A stretch of 64,000 bases of DNA from Margaritifera margaritifera (GCA_029931535.1 JAQPZY010001695.1:4282501-4346500), one strand, 5' to 3'. Shown: positions 1 to 12,009, numbered from the stretch's first letter. The notes: generated by a model not told the origin, from the sequence alone. Numbers and translations: made by a program.

Positions 1-525
1 TTATCTATCTAGTCACGATTTTATTTTCGGTTGTTTTATTCAGTATCAAACATAATTTCATAGATCAAATTTTTGCCATAAAGTGTGTAACATGTATTTC
101 TGCGTCCCCTTAACCTAAATGTGAATTACTTTTCAAACGTTCCTTGGAGTTTTATTTTTTATTTTCGGTAACATTGAAAACGAAAGTGATGGAAAGTTAA
201 GAAACTTACACGTGAAATTTTTTGAACATGTACGTAAATATTTGGACCTCAACTTTATGATCAGACACTGAGACGGAACATTTGTACATGAAAAAATTCT
301 GCAATCAACTTTGATATGAAAACACGGTGTTTAGAAATTATAAGGACGACGAATTGTGTGTACTTGCGTGTTTCTTTAGGGTTAATTAATAAATAACTAT
401 CACTGATATCATGATCATTTCGCTTTGATCCTTTTACAAAAAGATTGAGAATTTTTATAATATCCTCCCTCTGGCCACTATTCTGTATTCGTTACTCTGT
501 CTACTAAACCACCGGTTGGAAATTG

Positions 526-610
526 ACTAAACTTGTCCATATGCAACAGGGATATTTTAACTAGACTAAACTTGCCCATATGCAACAGGGATATTGTAAC
601 TGGATTCTTC
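526..610 (+). repeat. 39-bp minisatellite, two units
   Basis: Two units built around ACTTGTCCATATGCAACAGG, followed by ATATTTTAACTAG. The equivalent site in the second duplication copy (13,597-13,790) has five units. The unit is 13 codons long and has no stop in some frames, which produces false open frames in the longer copy. Confidence 0.9.
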
Positions 611-1083
611 TTTAATTGTGTCCCTGACACACGAGTCAAATTGTCAATAGTTCAAAATTTTAAATATAACATATTTTAAACTTAGTTTTGACAGAAACAT
701 TGTATTAATGTGATTCTGTAAACTGTACCAATAACCGCTGATTTGAAAAACATCTACAAATGGCGAATTTACGATGTATAGAATTTAAATTTTAATATTT
801 CTCGTTGAATATTATAAACTGAATTTTCTTCTTTTAAAACCGATTAGCAGTGACATTGTACTATATTATACCTCCCTTGTGCGATGACTCCCTCTTTTAG
901 ACAAGATATCATAAATAAGCCCCCCTCCCCCCTCTCTCTCTCTCTTAGGGTTTGTTGCCATTTTTGCATCTCGTTGGTAGAAACGTATGAAACTAATATT
1001 CATGTGATGCGACAGCCCAAATAGTATTCTCAGGTGGTAGTATCAGCTTAATCCTTAACAAAATGTATGTTTATTCCCCTTAC

Positions 1084-1128
<45 letters not shown>

Positions 1129-1129
1129 T
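1084..1129 (+). repeat. AAT trinucleotide microsatellite
   Basis: About 15 uninterrupted AAT units. The equivalent tract at about 14,278-14,318 in the second duplication copy is slightly shorter. Confidence 0.95.
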
Positions 1130-1346
1130 GTTTACAATTAATACAGGTCTTGGCTGTCGCTCAACTCGAGAATCCTCTCACCCAAACACTTGACCCCGTT
1201 CATTAGGAGAAATTACATTGCTTACGTGAATGTCCAATACATCCTTGTCGGTGGCTAAAAACAATACACTTCCTTTAACGTTGAATATTTGAGTAAAACT
1301 CCCATACATACATTACGGTTCCATAAAAACTACTTTATATTTTGCG

Positions 1347-1354
1347 CATAAATA
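1347..1354 (+). promoter_or_regulatory. Decayed TATA box of the lectin pseudogene
   Basis: CATAAATA lies in the same context (ACTACTTTATAT, then TTGCG, then TATA-like) as the TATAAATA box of the intact lectin at 61,174. It differs from that box by T to C at the first base. It sits about 130 bp upstream of the recognisable lectin homology, matching the spacing in the intact gene. Confidence 0.5.
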
Positions 1355-1479
1355 TTGGGAATGAGTAACACGAATTAAGAGGATGCGCCCCAACTAGTGA
1401 TAAAGGAATCAAGTATTGTTGTCTCTACAGCTGCTAGTTAGATCCGACATAAAAACTAGTATATAAAATTCGTTCACAC

Positions 1480-2037
1480 TTTTTACATATATATTTGGGT
1501 AGATTCTTATTTGATTCATTCGCATTTCATTTGGAGTATCCCATGCAACATCCACTGTATAACGTGCCGACAATGCCCGGCCAGATAGAAAACGAGGACT
1601 CGTGTCACTTTTTCTCCAACTGGAAATTGACTTGCTGAAAGCAAAGAACACATGCGAAAACATCTTGTTTCCGTGGAGACATTCTTTGAAGAAATATTTG
1701 CATCGTACTGTCTGAGAAAAATATAAAATCGCTTGTCAGGTGTAAATTACACATGGATGACTTGTTCCGATTTGGAGAAAAGAAGGGCAATGGGTTTTGG
1801 TGACTAGTTAGGCGTTCTCTTACACCAATAGACTGGTTCCGTGAATTTATTTTTGGCTATACAGACGCAGGTGAAATAATCTATTACACCAATTGGAGAC
1901 AAGGAGGATCAAACTGACAAGTTCAGACTCTGGACAATTTAGAGGCACGGAACACTACCTTGCTCGGAGAAAAGGGTGGAATGACAATAACTATAATAAA
2001 AAGTACCATTTTCTTTGTGAAAAGGATTTGTCTGTAA
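1480..2037 (+). pseudogene. C-type lectin pseudogene (duplication copy 1)
   Basis: Read across frames, this stretch aligns along its length with the intact lectins at 12,149 and 61,174. The signal-peptide end (GVSHAT-like), the three-cysteine region with CPA, the SCHFFS block, the TCENI block, the TNWRQGGSN block, the ExxC-like block and the final YHFLCEKDLSV are all recognisable. Reading is interrupted by several in-frame stops and frameshifts. An extra segment around 1,795-1,880 also repeats the 'TNW'-type region. It cannot encode a lectin. The last codon block ends in TAA here and TAG in the other duplication copy, so the two copies have begun to drift separately. Confidence 0.85.
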
Positions 2038-2398
2038 CAAATGACGTGAACAATATGCTAAATAATAATTTCATTATGCAGTCATACGTGTTAAAATGTA
2101 TAATTGCATGATAACACAAGCAATATCTATATTCTCCATGATGAATAAAATGTTGAAAAAATATTTCATTTTGAAGGATAATGAGCTCTGGATCACTGAT
2201 CAAACAAATATTTAGAAGTAAACATTCAAACTTGACCAAAACAAAGGACATATTTAACTATGACAGCCTATGGAATCTAATGAAATGCTGTTACAAATTA
2301 GGCGATATATAAAAAGCGAGGGAATGTGTGATGACAAGGAAAATAAATTGATCTGGTTATATTTGTTTAAAATAATGAACCTACTGATGAAAATATAC

Positions 2399-2399
<1 letters not shown>

Positions 2400-2458
<59 letters not shown>
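2400..2458 (+). repeat. AT dinucleotide microsatellite
   Basis: About 29 AT units. The equivalent tract in the second duplication copy is at 15,590-15,648. Confidence 0.95.
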
Positions 2459-2462
<4 letters not shown>

Positions 2463-2574
2463 GTTCTGAATCTTATGAAGAGCTGTACACGAAGATGTCC
2501 TAAAATCCTAACTCTTGCAACAGGAGGTAAACCGTAAAGTGGCCGTGTAAACTACGCCAGAAATAGTTGTTTTG

Positions 2575-2625
2575 AAAACCATGTATACATACCAATAAAA
2601 AACCATGTATACATACCAATAAAAA
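2575..2625 (+). repeat. 24-bp direct repeat, two units
   Basis: Two adjacent units containing AAACCATGTATACATACC and a short A run. The same pair is present in the second duplication copy near 15,766-15,816, so it predates the duplication. Confidence 0.85.
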
Positions 2626-2735
2626 AAGCTTTACTCGTGTAATACTTTCAAAATTACGTATATTTACATCGCATGTGCCATAACTTCGTCATTAATACAC
2701 GCCAAAATGAATACTCTCTCTCTCTCTCTCTCTAT

Positions 2736-4280
2736 CAGAGTAAAGTTGACTGTATTAACTACGCCTGCTGACGAGGTGATAATATCAGAGTAAAGTTGAC
2801 TGTATTAACTACATCTGCTGACGAGGTGATAATATCAGAGTAAAGTTGAATGTATTAACTACATCTGCTGACGAGGTGATAATATCAGAGTAAAGTTGAC
2901 TGTATTAACTACGCCTGCTGACGAGGTGATAATATCAGAGTAAAGTTGACTGTATTAACTACGCCTGCTGACGAGGTGATAATATCAGAGTAAAGTCTAC
3001 TGTATTAACTACGCCTGCTGACGAGGTGATAATATCAGAGTAAAGTTGACTGTATTAACTACGCCTGCTGACGAGGTGATAATATCAGAGTAAAGTTGAC
3101 TGTATTAACTACGCCTGCTGACGAGGTGATAATATCAGAGTAAAGTTGACTGTATTAACTACACCTGCTGACGAGGTGATAATACCAGAGTAAAGTCTAC
3201 TGTAATAACTACACCTGCTGACGAGGTGATAATACCAGAGTAAAGTCTACTGTAATAACTACATCTGCTGACGAGGTGATAATATCAGAGTAAAGTTGAC
3301 TGTATTAACTACATCTGCTGACGAGGTGATAATATCAGAGTAAAGTTGACTGTATTAACTACATCTGCTGACGAGGTGATAATACCAGAGTAAAGTCTAC
3401 TGTAATAACTACATCTGCTGACGAGGTGATAATATCAGAGTAAAGTTGACTGTATTAACTACGCCTGCTGACGAGGTGATAATATCAGAGTAAAGTTGAC
3501 TGTATTAACTACACCTGCTGACGAGGTGATAATACCAGAGTAAAGTTGACTGTAATAACTACATCTGCTGACGAGGTGATAATACCAGAGTAAAGTCTAC
3601 TGTAATAACTACATCTGCTGACGAGGTGATAATATCAGAGTAAAGTTGACTGTATTAACTACGCCTGCTGACGAGGTGATAATATCAGAGTAAAGTTGAC
3701 TGTATTAACTACATCTGCTGACGAGGTGATAATATCAGAGTAAAGTTGACTGTATTAACTACACCTGCTGACGAGGTGATAATATCAGAGTAAAGTTGAC
3801 TGTATTAACTACGCCTGCTGACGAGGTGATAATATCAGAGTAAAGTTGACTGTATTAACTACACCTGCTGACGAGGTGATAATATCAGAGTAAAGTTGAC
3901 TGTATTAACTACGCCTGCTGACGAGGTGATAATATCAGAGTAAAGTTGACTGTATTAACTACGCCTGCTGACGAGGTGATAATACCAGAGTAAAGTCTAC
4001 TGTAATAACTACACCTGTTCACTAGGGGATAATATAAGAGCAAAGTCTACTGTATTAACAACACCTATCGACGAGAGGATAATATCAGCGCAAAGTCTAC
4101 AGTCATAACTACACCTGTTGGCGAAAGGATAATATCAGAGTAAAGTCTACTGTCGTAACTACACCTGTTGGCGAAAGGATACTATCAGAGTAAAGTTTAC
4201 TATAATAACTGCACCCGTTGACAAGGGGATAATATCAGAGTATTAACTACACCTGCTGACGAGGTGATAAGACCAGAGTA
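2736..4280 (+). repeat. 50-bp minisatellite array, about 30 units
   Basis: A 50-bp unit containing TAACTACGCCTGCTGACGAG and GTATTAACT repeats head to tail. Phase is exact from 2,761 to about 4,010 (about 25 units), then about five increasingly divergent units follow. Variant units (TTGACTGTATT against CTACTGTAATA, and ACGCC/ACATC/ACACC) recur in blocks, which suggests multi-unit amplification. I see no coding potential. Confidence 0.97.
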
Positions 4281-4284
4281 AAGC

Positions 4285-5095
4285 CTAATGTTTACAACTC
4301 GTCTGAACGAGTCTAAATCTCTTTTTAACGAATTTAGAACTAGTTTTAGCTAGTTTTCAACTCGTTTTGAAGGAGATTAAGAGTCCTTTGAACAAGCTTA
4401 CAACTCTTTTAAACGAGTTTAAAAGTCGCTTGAACTACTCTAGGACACGTTTCAGCGACTTCAAAAGTCGTTCGAAGTACTTTAATGTCACTTGAATTAC
4501 TTTTGAAATGTGTTTGAACGACTTTTAAATTCGTTTGAACGAGTTTAAATGCCGTTTGATTGAGATTTTAACGCGTTTGAACAAGTTTAAAAACTCATTA
4601 AAACGAATTCATTAACTCGATTGAACGAGTTTCAAAGTCTTTTCAACGAAACATGCACTTTCATCAGAATACCACAGAAGTCCATTTAGGACATCAAACA
4701 AATTAAAAGTTATTTTGAAAGAGTGTACAAATCGTTTGAATGAGTTTGAAAGCCCTTTGAACGAGTTTAGAGCTCGTTTAAAAGAGTTTTGATTTTGTTT
4801 AAACGAGTGTATAATTAGTTTGACGCTTTTATAAATTCATTTTTGAAAGAGATTATAAGTCGTGGGACCGAGATAAAAAGTTATTTTTACGAGTTTAAAG
4901 TCATTTGAGCAACTGTATAACTCCTTTGAAAGAGTTTAAAGTCATTTAGCGACATTAATCTCATGTTAACGACTTTTAAAACACGTTAGAACGAATTTAG
5001 AAGTATTTTTTAAAGAGATGAGAACATAACTTGTTTGAAGTAGGTTAGAAACTCATTTAAACGAGTTGATAAGTTTTTGGAGCAAAACCTATAAT
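4285..5095. repeat. Decayed 21-bp tandem repeat with a palindromic core
   Basis: The stretch resolves into about 38 units of roughly 21 bp with the consensus CTCGTTTGAACGAGTTTAAA plus A. Each unit has the inverted-repeat core CTCGTT-TG-AACGAG followed by an A/T spacer. Individual units differ by several bases, but the spacing is kept from about 4,290 to about 5,050. It adjoins the 50-bp array directly. No function can be assigned. Confidence 0.8.
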
Positions 5096-5850
5096 TTAAT
5101 CAGATCTGCAATCAGAAAACAGCTCGATCAGAAGATCTAAAAAGCAGTAAGTAATTTAAAGTGCTTATACTCCTTAACTGAATACTACCTTGTTGAACAC
5201 TTTGAAAATAACCATGATACTTCTACAATTTAATCTATGGTTGTGTTCGGGTGCTTGGTGTGTTTGTGTGATAAACCTTTAGTTGTAAAGTTAACGTTTA
5301 AATCACTTTGGTACAATTCAATTTATTACAGGAAAGAAAACACAGTGTACACTGTACTAAGACAAATGTTCATTCTATAATTGATACAACTACCAGCAGC
5401 ATGCAACATTCAGGATTAAGGGAAAAAGTACACCGGGTTGGGAGTGGGGGAGGGGAGTGTGAAAGCAGGCACGTAAAGTAGGCATTTATTTTTACTTATT
5501 ATTGACTCGTGTGCTTGTTATATTGTTTTCGGAGACAATTTTGGAAGCTACCTTTCTTAAAATTTATTTGAACAAGTTTCAATGGAGATATTGCCTGTTT
5601 TTTTTTTACATCCAAATAAACTTCATCGAAAGCTGCTACGAAAATTTTGAGAATTCTCACTGTTATAGACACTGTTGCATTTACTTTAGTTTTAAGTAGA
5701 AGAATCTACATACTAAATGATTTTGTAAATATACATTATCTAGTTTAAGAACATGCATTTATTAATGAAAAGCGAGTGTGTTTACTTTATATGGGTATAA
5801 AGTATAAGTTCAACGGGACTTACTTTTATCCATCCGTTCGTTCTTTCTTT
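5096..5850. other. Intergenic, nothing recognised
   Basis: AT-rich single-copy-looking DNA with no gene, no obvious repeat and no long frame of credible composition. A G-rich patch lies near 5,435-5,460. Confidence 0.6.
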
Positions 5851-6385
5851 CATGAAGTGGTACATGATGATAGGTCTTGAGTATCTGTATTCATGAAATG
5901 GTACTTAAAGATACGTCTTGAGTATCTGTACGCATGAAATGGTACTTAAAGATACGTCTTGAGTATCTGTACGCATGAAATGGTTCTTAAAGATAGGTCT
6001 TGAGTATCTGTACTCATGAAGTGGTACTTAAGGGTAAGTCTTGAGTATCTGTATCCATGAAATGGTACTTAATGATAGGTATTGAGTATCTGTACTCATA
6101 AAGTTGTACATTACGATAGGTCTTGAGTATCTGTACTCCTGAAGTGGTACATCACGCTAGGTATTGAGTATCTGTACTCATGAAATGGTACTTAAAGATA
6201 GGTCTTGAGTATATGCACTCATGAAGTGGTGCTTAACGATAGGTCTTGTGTATCCATACTTATGAAATGGCACATCACGAGAGGTATTGAGTATCTGTAC
6301 TCATGAAGAGGTACTTAAAGATAGGTATTGAGTATCATTACTCATGAAGTGGTACTTCATGACAGGTCTTGAGTATCTGTACAAG
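5851..6385 (+). repeat. 41-bp minisatellite, about 12 units
   Basis: A unit of about 41 bp with CATGAAATGGTACTTAAAGA and TCTTGAGTATCTGTAC. Exact 41-bp spacing is seen at 5,892, 5,933 and 5,974. Later units carry substitutions and small indels. Confidence 0.95.
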
Positions 6386-8190
6386 ATCTTTATAATTTTT
6401 CTAACACAACCAGCTCTTATGGATTTACAGGTCAATGTCTAAACCAATGCTTACATTCGATACCTGGAGGAAATATGACCGTCAAAGAGACTTGCAATCT
6501 TAGGTAATATAATTACACGAAGTGTTGCTAGTCCTGCACACTGAAAATGATTGGAACTTATTTATAGACACTCATATTATACCTTCTATATCAAGAATGC
6601 GATTTTTTTTCCAATGACGATAAAGAGGGTATTCGATATCAATGTATCGGTATTCGAACGATTTTTTTTCAATGATGATAAAGAGGGTATTCGATATCAA
6701 TGTATCGGTATTCGAAGGAAAGCGAGTGGATGCCTTTAGAGCTATTTTTCTGAGTACAAAAGGATCTCTACGTCCATTCATCGGTGGGGAAGCAATTTAT
6801 TTACATTGTAAATAAATACTGAAATGTGTTTATTGTTTAAGTACAGACTACTTTCAACCATCTGTGAATATTTTACATGTCAGTTTCGAACCTGGTCAGA
6901 ATAGACAAGACACCAGACAGCGCATGTCAAACCTTTATGAAAACAATATATACAGAAGGGTTCCACGTAAAGAGGTGTGTGTAATTGCATGTATTATTAT
7001 CCATTCAAGTCTGTCATACAACGATCGGTGTAACAGACACTTAGCATGAAATGAAAAATATAACATGAAGTTGATTACATGTTGCTTCAAACCAGAAAAG
7101 TTTGAAAATAGGGCCCTGTTTATATTAATCTTTAGTACATTCTGATTCCTTCATTTTGAAGGACGTTTGTCTTTTCTTCGTAGGCGTATTTTTAGTAATA
7201 TTATCAGTAGATTATTTTAACAAAATGGTGCCTGTGTATCAAAATTGTTTTTGTATCGTACAAGAACGTGTGAAAGTTTTTTTCTTCTTCTCAAATTCAT
7301 TTTTAAAAAAGTCAGTTTTAAGAAAGAATATGTGATTTCTATTCCTAATAAAATTCTAATTAATAAAAAATGTTGCAATTAGACTTTCATATTTATTTTT
7401 TAGAGTTGGGCTTCTTCTTAGAAAACCTAAGTTTATCTATCCATAGTTCGAACTTAATACGTGCAAACTTTCCATAAAATATATTAGGTGGTGTTAATGT
7501 CCAGGTTGTCCTATTGTCGAGGACAAAACGTCGCAGGAATTGGATGGCCTATGTTCAATGTAGGCTTATTTTCGAGGTCGGTTTCAATTCGAATTGTTTT
7601 GGTACTTATGTGGAATACTAATGACATGTCATGCATCCAAAAGGGTTCAGTAAGAATTACTTTACACTGCGAGGGGTAAACACATGTATAAGTAAGCTGA
7701 CCCAAGTTTCACTAAACATCTAAAACTTTTCTTCCTCATATTGAGATTTTTTTAATATCTTTCTTATTGCATGGTTGGACAGTGTGAATTGTTTTTTGCA
7801 CAACATATTCGGCTAACATCAGGAATTAAACAAACATTCAAGCAATCTTGAGTTTTACTCTGTCTTTGAGGAAATTTGTAGGATTCCTTGGATTTGAAAA
7901 ATTCCCCAACTCTTTTCTTCAAGAATTAAAGGTTTCCGTGTCTTAAATTTTGAACTAAACAGTGATTCTGCATCATTTCTGTTATCTCTACCTCTGACAA
8001 ACATATTGTTTTTATCTGAGTATCATAAACATGAAATGTAAAATCTCAATTTTAGAAGACATTTTGACAATTTTAGAGACACCAGGGTATAAATAAGACT
8101 GGGGGACCTCAATTGTTGAACAAAGAAAGTTTGAAAGAGTGTATTTGTGTGCAATACTAAAAAAAGAATTGCATACTTAGGTTAGGAGTT
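6386..8190. other. Intergenic with one 57-60 bp tandem duplication
   Basis: AT-rich DNA without a gene. At about 6,600-6,720 two adjacent copies of a segment with AATGATGATAAAGAGGGTAT and CGATATCAATGTATCGG occur. The core of each copy is self-complementary (GATATC and CGATA/TATCG). Nothing else is recognised. Confidence 0.6.
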
Positions 8191-8299
8191 GATAAGAACT
8201 ACTTTATATCCTGCTGATTAACACGCAGATTATCAGCATGAATCAGGAGAGTGTAACTATATTTGTGATAGAGGTATCTACCGCAACTAGTTAGATCCG

Positions 8300-9045
8300 A
8301 AAAACTTGTGTTTAAAATTCGTTCACTCTTGATATGTAAATTCTACACACAACGCTTCTTCGCCTCTTTGGGATCTCATTGGGAGTTTCCATACAGCACA
8401 AAATTGTACAAGGTGCCGAGAATGCGCATCCTGATGGCCTAGTGAAGAAAACTCGTGCTACTTCTCTATCTAAGCTGAATTGGTTTAAGATTTGGTTCTG
8501 GTCGGTTTTAACATCACGTTCAGCACAGTAGTGACTATACCATGCCGAGGAAATGGGAGCTAAGTTCCCTTCCAAAAGACACACGAAGGCAGCCGACCCG
8601 AGCCGAATTGGGTGGGTATTGAATCTGTGGCCATTGAATTACTAGTCCGACGCTCTACCAACTGAGGTACCGCGGCTTCCCAAATTGGTTTAAGAAAAAG
8701 AACACACGAGAAAACGTTGTGAGTCGTCTTGTTACCTTTGAGACATTCCTCAAAGATGGATTTGTATCGAGCTACCTGAGAAAAATACAAAATCAAAAAT
8801 GGTGTAAATTATATATGGATCGGATGTTAGATTTGGACCAAGAAAGGCAACAGTTGCAGGTAAGTGGTGAGCCATTCTCATGCACCAACAGGAGATAAGC
8901 GGGAGCAAACGGACACGTTCAGACTCTGGACCATTTCATAGGTATAGAGCACTGCCTAGATTGGATTAGCGGACGAAATGACAATGACTGTAACCATATG
9001 TACCACATTCTTTGTGGAACAAGTTTTTGTCTGCACATAATGACA
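8300..9045 (+). pseudogene. C-type lectin pseudogene split by a SINE
   Basis: Lectin homology begins with an N-terminal block near 8,375-8,470 (GVS-like, then NCTRCRECA, then a truncated SC-F block). It resumes after 8,683 with the TFE/AF/SSYLRKIQN block, the GEPFS-TN region and EHCLDW-SGRNDNDC, with the CxxK-like tail near 9,000-9,040. Between the halves is a 192-bp insertion flanked by a perfect 13-bp duplication of lectin sequence (AATTGGTTTAAGA). Independent frameshifts and stops show it was also decaying by point mutation. It lies about 3.1 kb upstream of the intact gene at 12,149. Confidence 0.85.
8491..8682 (-). mobile_element. tRNA-derived SINE inserted in a lectin pseudogene
   Basis: Read on the minus strand, the insert starts with GGAAGCCGCGGTACC and an A-box-like TACCTCAGTTGGTAGAGCG. 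A B-box-like GATTCAATACC follows at RNA polymerase III spacing, and it ends with a tail of the type GTGCTGAACGTGATGTTAAA. It is flanked by a perfect 13-bp target-site duplication, AATTGGTTTAAGA, at 8,478-8,490 and 8,683-8,695. The TSD and pol III promoter boxes together are diagnostic of a SINE. Its tail resembles those of the elements at 17,694 and 18,154. Confidence 0.92.
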
Positions 9046-9775
9046 TCAGGAAACCGTAAAATACAAATTTCATCAGTTTCAACAGTAAGATACACTCTTG
9101 ACGATATATGAAGAACACTTACTTCTTACGCAATACATGTGTATTAACATAGAATTTGCATGCTAATGAAAGCTATATCTATATTTTCTACGAAAAACAA
9201 ACTGCTGAAAGTATTTTGATTTTAAGGCTAGTAAGCTCTAGATTGTTGGTACTACATCTATTTAGAACCAAAGCTTCAAAATTGACCAAAACAAAAAAAT
9301 ATAAATCTGTGAAATGCTAGGAGATAATTTCCAATATGAATGGTATCATAAAATATGTCTGGAAAACATCTAACTTCGGTAGTCATACGAGATATCCACT
9401 TTGACTCTGAAATGTAAATCAGAGTGTGTTTGTTTGGGCTAAATAGAGATTTTCTTCTTCGACAATAACGGAACATAATCATAGAATGCACGGAGCTTAT
9501 ACTTGCGCAAATTAAATAACACCAGACTATTCAGATGTAGTTTTAACAATCTCAAATTAAAACAGAAAACACGAATAAAACACAGAAAACAAACAAACAT
9601 AAAATAGCGCACGTTTGGAAAACATCTAGCAGAAACATTTAAACAAAGATTGTATCTTTCTGCACACTTTTTGTTTAAGTAGAATTATATGACTGACACG
9701 TTTACATTTTTATGAACTACTGAACCTATATGGGTCTGAAAATATATTTGTTTTACATTTTCATCTCATACTTAA
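9046..9775. other. Lectin 3' flank and intergenic DNA
   Basis: The first about 250 bp resemble the 3' flanks of the other lectin copies: a motif near 9,185-9,300 with GCTGAAA, AGCTCTAGATTG and GACCAAAACAAA is also seen after 2,150 and 15,340. No gene is recognised. Confidence 0.55.
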
Positions 9776-9860
9776 AGAAAGGGTTTAAAAAGTCCCAGCG
9801 TTAATAAAGGGTTTGAAAAGTTCCAGCGTTAATAAAGGGTTTAAAAAGTCCCAGCGTTAC
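9776..9860 (+). repeat. Short tandem repeat, three units of about 31 bp
   Basis: Three units of about 31 bp beginning AAAGGGTTTAAAAAGTCCC and AGCGTTA, the last one degenerate. Confidence 0.85.
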
Positions 9861-9897
9861 AAAATCAGAGGAGGGAATAGTCCAAATTCTCCATTGC

Positions 9898-10165
9898 CAG
9901 TGGCGGATCTAGAAATATCGTTGAGGGGGAGCGTAAACAAGTGGGCGAGGGATCTGTGGAACGGAATCCCCGGTGTGTTCTAAGACACATATGGTGCACG
10001 TTTTTCAAACTAAATATCAATCATAAAATAAGACTATAACAATCTGGAGAGGCCTTGAAAAAAAATAATCTATGTATATCATAATTTACTACCTCCTTTG
10101 GTTTTTAACAATTTTATGAAAGGGGAGGGGGGCGCAGGCTCGCCCTCACCCCCAATCCGTTCCTG
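9898..10165. mobile_element. Possible short inverted-repeat transposon (MITE)
   Basis: The segment begins CAGTGGCGGATCTAG and ends, read in reverse complement, CAGGAACGGATTGGG. The ends are therefore weakly inverted and start like known CAGTGGCGGAT-type elements. G+C-rich patches at both ends contrast with the surroundings. I cannot see a matching target-site duplication, so the call is tentative. Confidence 0.35.
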
Positions 10166-10410
10166 ATACTACAGTATCATTTATTTCGCTAAACGCCAGT
10201 CTCTCAAGAAAATATATGTGGCTAACGACAACTGTATGTGTAATGCAAAATAAACTTTTATGTAATGAATGGAGGAATAAAGAAAATTTGATTTCGTTGC
10301 TCGGGCATAACAAAACAATACCAATCATAAATTAGGACCATAACACCCTGGAGAGGCCTTGAAAATAAATAATCTTTATATATCATAATTTACTACCTCC
10401 TTAGGTTTAT
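10018..10410 (+). repeat. About 90-bp direct repeat pair
   Basis: A segment at about 10,018-10,105 (CTGGAGAGGCCTTGAAAA and ATCATAATTTACTACCTCC) recurs at about 10,322-10,410 in the same orientation. The first copy is inside the possible MITE at 9,898-10,165 and the second is outside it, so part of that element may be duplicated. Confidence 0.8.
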
Positions 10411-11990
10411 GATTTTGCACTGAATTGTTTAACAAGCCTCTTAAAAATTATGCAAACATTGATTGAAGGGAGGTGGACTGTGTACATTGTTAACTCACCT
10501 CAAATAAGCGAGTTGGGTTTTATATAAAACAATTCTCAAAGTCGTTTAGTGACCCAGCAATTTTATTGTGAAAAGCATCAACGAATGCTTTCTATGTTTT
10601 GGTTGGCGTTTTCGTATCGCTTCTTCTAGTTGCTATTTCATCACCATATTGCTTTTGATTCATTAAGTATATCTTACTGACGAATTCAAGTGTCATTAAA
10701 CTGAACTTTCTATAAGACTTCTTCTAAAGTATTTGTCATTCGCAGTTCCCGGGTTAAAATCTTGCGTCGTGTTTTCCTGTGGTTTCAACAGTTACTGCGT
10801 ACTGATGTATATTTTCAAGCAAGATTTTCCGAAACCTTTACTTATAGTTTCAGAATACTTATACAGTTCTTTGTTCATTCTCAGTGGAATCATTATTATT
10901 AGCGAAACAAGTTGTTGGGATTTAACAGAGAGAGAGAGAGAGAGAGAGCATATGGGTCTTGAGCATCTTGCATTAGCGGGTGTGACCTGTAGCTAAAAGC
11001 AAATTAAAGATAGAAGCTTGAATCAAACCGAAACCCAAGCCAAAAGACACAGACAGGTCATGGGCCACATTTGGGCCTATCGGGTATTGTTTAACAGAAA
11101 TAAATGGTTATTAAAACAAGGTGCAATCATATGCAATAATACACTTCCACGAGACACACGTGTCAAATCTATACGTTAAGTTTTTTTGACAACACAGCAC
11201 TCACCTGCTTTAAGTTACTCTGAGGTCGATGTGACTTTAAAATATAAAGATTGTCTATGATAACGAGAATAGTTTGAAAGACAGGAAACATGCCTGGATT
11301 AAAGAGTACTTTCAGAAATTACAACTGTAAGTATGGTATAAACTATGTCTGGGTTTGAGTTGAATAAAACATAAAATTATTTATTTATGATTGATTTTGA
11401 AAATGACAAGAAAAAATATTACAATATTTCTAAATAGCATTTATGGTCCAGCATATTACTTAGGCCGTAATTTGTGGCTAAAATTTCAATATTGACATCA
11501 AAGAAAAACTGAGACTTGACTGTGCACCTCATTGTTTAAACATTTGTATGTAAAAGACTGATGACCTGAACGAGTACTTCTTAGTCACATCTCACTAAGG
11601 GTGACGTATGCAAGTAATTGCTGTAAAATCTGATTACGTCAAGGGAAAGGCCAAGTAGTGGGATAGGCTTAAACACTTCACAAATTACAAATGAATTTCC
11701 TCATCCAAATGTATAATAATGGTATATGTGTAATACAATAGCGATAGTAGATCCTAGTTGTTGCTTAAATGATGGATCTCCTATACTTGACATTAGACAT
11801 CGAGTATTTTGATAAAGGACTTTGCTAACTAAATAAATGTGCAATAAGGAAGTGTTGAATTGCGTAGGAATACAAAGGAAGAACGTGTGAATTACAAAGA
11901 AAAGCACTTGGGAAACAGTTCATCTAAAGGTGTGGAACAAAGTTTGAAATCTGAAAATTGTGAATAACATGTTTGTATGGCACACTGAAG
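10411..11990. other. Intergenic, nothing recognised
   Basis: AT-rich DNA with an AG microsatellite at about 10,925-10,948. The 87-codon frame at 10,733-10,996 runs into that AG tract and has no recognisable domain; I do not regard it as a gene. Confidence 0.6.
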
Positions 11991-12001
11991 GAGAGTTTCT
12001 A

Positions 12002-12009
12002 TATAAATA
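12002..12009 (+). promoter_or_regulatory. TATA box of the lectin gene at 12,149
   Basis: A perfect TATAAATA lies 139 bp before the ATG, the same sequence and nearly the same distance as in the intact lectin at 61,174. With no splice signal needed between it and the coding region, it supports a compact single-exon gene. Confidence 0.65.

Larger units (their letters stand above)
1..2735 (+). repeat. Segmental duplication, copy 1 (pair with 13,072-15,921)
   Basis: From the first base of the window to the CT run ending near 2,734 the sequence matches 13,072-15,921 in the same orientation, with only scattered single-base differences. The shared block includes a 39-bp minisatellite (two units here), a CT tract, an AAT tract, a lectin pseudogene and an AT tract. 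The left end is cut by the window edge. The right end falls in the CT run, after which this copy enters the 50-bp array and the other copy enters unrelated DNA. The high similarity indicates a recent duplication. Confidence 0.95.

Noticed and set aside
2736..4280. A CRISPR-like array
   Set aside because: The repeats are contiguous 50-bp units without unique spacers, and the genome is eukaryotic.
8646..8682. A tRNA gene on the minus strand
   Set aside because: The A and B boxes are present but the cloverleaf is not convincing, and the 13-bp duplication around the insert shows a SINE.
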